34,841 nt of DNA from contig DATIKU010000060.1 of the NCBI GenBank assembly GCA_035477215.1, positions 1 through 34,841 on the forward strand, written 5' to 3'. The DNA is from Spirochaetota bacterium (GTDB lineage Bacteria > Spirochaetota > UBA4802 > UBA5368). Positions 33,366 to 34,841 of this stretch are shown piece after piece (position 1 is the first letter of the stretch; every line of letters starts with the position of its first letter). The position numbers and the translations under genes are program-made. Under the pieces are notes generated by a model. It worked only from the letters and a program-made list of their open reading frames with translations. It was not told the origin of the DNA and did no database searches.

Positions 33366-33396
33366 GTATCTCCCCCGCCGAAGGCGGGAGTGATAC
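33366..33396. repeat. Imperfect hairpin in the srkA-cyclophilin gap
   Basis: GTATC (33366-33370) pairs with GATAC (33392-33396), and CCCGCC (33374-33379) with GGCGGG (33383-33388), around a GAA loop; two mismatches lie between. There is no T-run on either strand, so a terminator is unlikely. The surrounding 33147-33676 gap otherwise holds the palindromic repeat at 33481 and an isolated TTGACA at 33436. Confidence 0.5.
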
Positions 33397-33480
33397 CATC
33401 TTCGCCGTGGAACGGCACTTTATTACACACAACTGTTGACAAAACGCGGTTCACTATACTAGAGTTGTTGCTTTATGAAG

Positions 33481-33599
33481 TGTCATTGCGAGCCCCGGAC
33501 TTATCGGGGCGTGGCAATCTCATAAAGCATTTGGTTTTCCATGAAAACGTGTTGCCTTTTGAGATCGCCATGTCGGCCTGCGGCCTCCTCGCGATGACA
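33481..33599. repeat. Dispersed palindromic (MITE-like) element, copy B
   Basis: The better-preserved copy, 119 bases long. It begins TGTCATTGCGAG and ends CTCGCGATGACA, terminal inverted repeats of 12 bases with one mismatch. An internal CCCCGG/CCGGGG hairpin lies near the left end. It shares its left 41 bases (about 36 identical) and the CCTTTTGAGATCGC block with copy A at 3882. It lies 77 bases upstream of the cyclophilin gene. No transposase is encoded; mobilisation in trans would be required. Similar GTCATTGCGAG-ended repeats are scattered in many bacterial genomes. Confidence 0.75.
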
Positions 33600-33676
33600 T
33601 TTTTGTCGGTTACGCAACAATTCGGAAGATATGATTCATATTTTCGCCGCACACAACAACGAGAAAAGGAGCCATT

Positions 33677-34183
33677 ATGAGCACGCTCAGCGCGACCATA
33701 AAGACGAACAAGGGTGACATCAGGCTTTCCCTCTTTGAGGACTCCGCGCCGGTAACCGTCGCGAGCTTCGCCAACCTGGCGCAGAAGGGTTATTATAACG
33801 GGCTCAAGTTCCACCGCGTCATCGCGAACTTCATGATCCAGGGCGGCTGTCCGCTCGGCACGGGGACCGGAGGCCCCGGCTATACCTTCGAGGATGAATG
33901 CTCGCCGTCGCTCAAGCACGACAGGCCGGGTATACTCAGCATGGCCAACGCCGGCCCCCGCACCAATGGCAGCCAGTTTTTCATCACGCACGTCCCCACT
34001 CCGTGGCTAAACGGCAAGCACACGGTCTTCGGCGCGATCGTGGACGATACCGACCAGAAAACCGTCAACGCCATAGCCCAGGGAGATACAATCGAATCCA
34101 TTACCATTGAGGGCGACACAAAGGAACTTTTTGCAAAACTCACCGATCGAATTGAGGAATGGAACGCACGAGTCAAAAAGTAA
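33677..34183 (+). CDS. Peptidyl-prolyl cis-trans isomerase, cyclophilin type
   Basis: A 168-residue single-domain cyclophilin that speeds proline isomerisation during folding. The active-site Arg is in [13 protein letters not shown] (about 45-57), with [27 protein letters not shown] (about 93-119) carrying the Gln, Phe, Trp and His of the binding pocket. There is no signal peptide, so it is cytoplasmic, like PpiB. AAAAGGAG stands six to seven bases before the ATG. The C-terminal 20 residues form a charged helix ([15 protein letters not shown]). The SUI1-family gene follows 57 bases downstream on the same strand and may share its transcript. Confidence 0.95.
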   Translation: MSTLSATIKTNKGDIRLSLFEDSAPVTVASFANLAQKGYYNGLKFHRVIANFMIQGGCPLGTGTGGPGYTFEDECSPSLKHDRPGILSMANAGPRTNGSQFFITHVPTPWLNGKHTVFGAIVDDTDQKTVNAIAQGDTIESITIEGDTKELFAKLTDRIEEWNARVKK

Positions 34184-34240
34184 CTCACGTGCGGCCCATT
34201 AAAGGCCGGATTGAAACGACCGGCAGAGCGTGATAATGCC

Positions 34241-34576
34241 ATGAAGGATAAAACCGTATACTCGACCGAACGGGGCGATCTTCGGCAGGGCGGCCCCCGC
34301 AAAGAGTCCAAACAGATGCCCTCGGGCATTAAAAAGGACGGAATGGTGCGCGTGCGGCGCGAAACGAAGGGAAGAAGCGGGAAGCCCGTAACGGTGATCT
34401 TCGGGCTTCCTCTTTCGGAACAAGCGCTGTCATCCCTCGCCTCCACACTCAAGCGGGGCCTCGGCGCCGGCGGAACGGCGAAGGATGGAACGATCGTCAT
34501 CCAGTGCGACGACACCGAACGCGTCATCGCCGCGCTCGCGCGCGAGGGATTCGAGGCCAGGCGCGCGGGCGGTTGA
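34241..34576 (+). CDS. SUI1/eIF1-family translation factor (YciH-like)
   Basis: A 111-residue protein related to eukaryotic initiation factor eIF1. After a polar N-terminal 35 residues, the SUI1 fold is seen with VRVRRETKGRSGKPVTVIFGL (about 36-56), then LKRGLGAGGTAKDGTIVIQ and a final RVIAALAREGFEARRAGG helix. Bacterial YciH proteins are close to 108 residues and are thought to check initiation complexes, perhaps under stress. The start at ATG 34241 gives the family length; the in-frame ATG at 34211 would add ten residues with no better ribosome-binding site. It follows the cyclophilin gene on the same strand. Confidence 0.9.
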   Translation: MKDKTVYSTERGDLRQGGPRKESKQMPSGIKKDGMVRVRRETKGRSGKPVTVIFGLPLSEQALSSLASTLKRGLGAGGTAKDGTIVIQCDDTERVIAALAREGFEARRAGG

Positions 34577-34841
34577 CAGGACGCCGTGCATTTTTACCTG
34601 CAAGGATTGTAGCGCTCTTTAATCTTCGGAAACAGCCTGTCACCGTATTGTTTTCATTCAATTTCATACCCTTAAAATAAATCCGTGATTTTTTACATAT
34701 ATTCGTTGACAAACCGGATGTTGAATATAAGGTGACTGTAACGGATAAAGCACCCTAAACTCCTCGCGTATCTCTCCCTCGTTAATTCCAGGCGGATTTC
34801 AAAGGGCGGTTTTAAGGGCTGATCTGAACGGGTTTTCCCGT
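34577..34841. other. Intergenic region at the end of the window
   Basis: AT-rich DNA after the SUI1 gene. A perfect TTGACA at 34706-34711 is followed after 14 bases by TATAAG (34726-34731), or after 16 by TAAGGT, so it may be a promoter for a gene beyond the window end, though the first spacing is short. No ORF with a ribosome-binding site and no terminator hairpin is evident. Confidence 0.35.

Noticed and set aside
33366-33396. Terminator for srkA or another gene
   Set aside because: The hairpin is upstream of the srkA start, not after a gene end, and no T-run follows on either strand.
33436-33460. TTGACA ... TATACT pair before copy B of the repeat
   Set aside because: The spacer is only 13 bases, too short for a normal sigma-70 promoter; not listed as a feature.

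Overview
The window is a roughly 35 kb piece of a GC-rich (by eye near 55-60 %) Gram-negative bacterial chromosome. A free-living, metabolically flexible member of the Spirochaetota is my best guess. The support is indirect: the tightly packed proA-nadD-lytR-rsfS order, a FecR-OmpA fusion protein, tRNA genes without encoded CCA, and many large signalling proteins. No rRNA or other marker is present to settle it. There is no prophage, transposase, CRISPR array or plasmid machinery. Most of the window is ordinary chromosomal content with a strong two-component signalling flavour.

Layout. 1-620: AT-richer junk-like DNA with a small putative membrane ORF and a remnant of an FAD oxidoreductase. 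850-3778: ribosomal protein L28 (rpmB) with a terminator, a convergent sppA-Yip1 membrane operon, and a divergent amidohydrolase. 4130-8265: a complete glpABC operon for anaerobic, quinone-linked glycerol-3-phosphate oxidation. 8274-11100: nagZ-like GH3 hexosaminidase and hemW on the minus strand. 11323-13307: an RsbW-like ATP-binding anti-sigma protein coupled to a LOG-family protein, then a secreted unknown. 13355-13579: tRNA-Leu(UAA) and tRNA-Cys(GCA) on the minus strand with a good promoter. 13916-17517: a beta-oxidation pair (FadN-type hydratase/dehydrogenase plus thiolase) ending in a textbook terminator. 17686-17829: a 47-residue small protein with a strong ribosome-binding site and a sigma-54-like promoter.

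17915-23334 is one minus-strand operon, proA-nadD-lytR_C-rsfS-histidine kinase-NtrC-family regulator; five of its junctions are stop/start overlaps or gaps of a few bases. An unknown membrane protein lies just upstream. 24379-25485 encodes an inner-membrane-anchored FecR-OmpA fusion. 25541-29805 encodes two translationally coupled kinases on the minus strand: a 968-residue REC-PAS-PAS-GAF-kinase-REC hybrid followed by a membrane kinase with a periplasmic CxxCH haem-type sensor domain. 30148-32054 holds a methionine/glutamine-type aminotransferase with its omega-amidase. 32067-34576 carries srkA, a cyclophilin and a SUI1/YciH protein.

The most interesting material is regulatory. The small 47-residue gene carries a GG-N10-GC sigma-54-like promoter next to a sigma-54 activator whose partner kinase has lost its recognisable ATP-binding motifs. 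The haem-sensor/hybrid-kinase pair has no DNA-binding output, and its promoter -35 box lies inside the first of three regularly spaced (34 bp), alternating 8-bp repeats. Two dispersed copies of a short palindromic MITE-like element (3882-3993 and 33481-33599) are also present.
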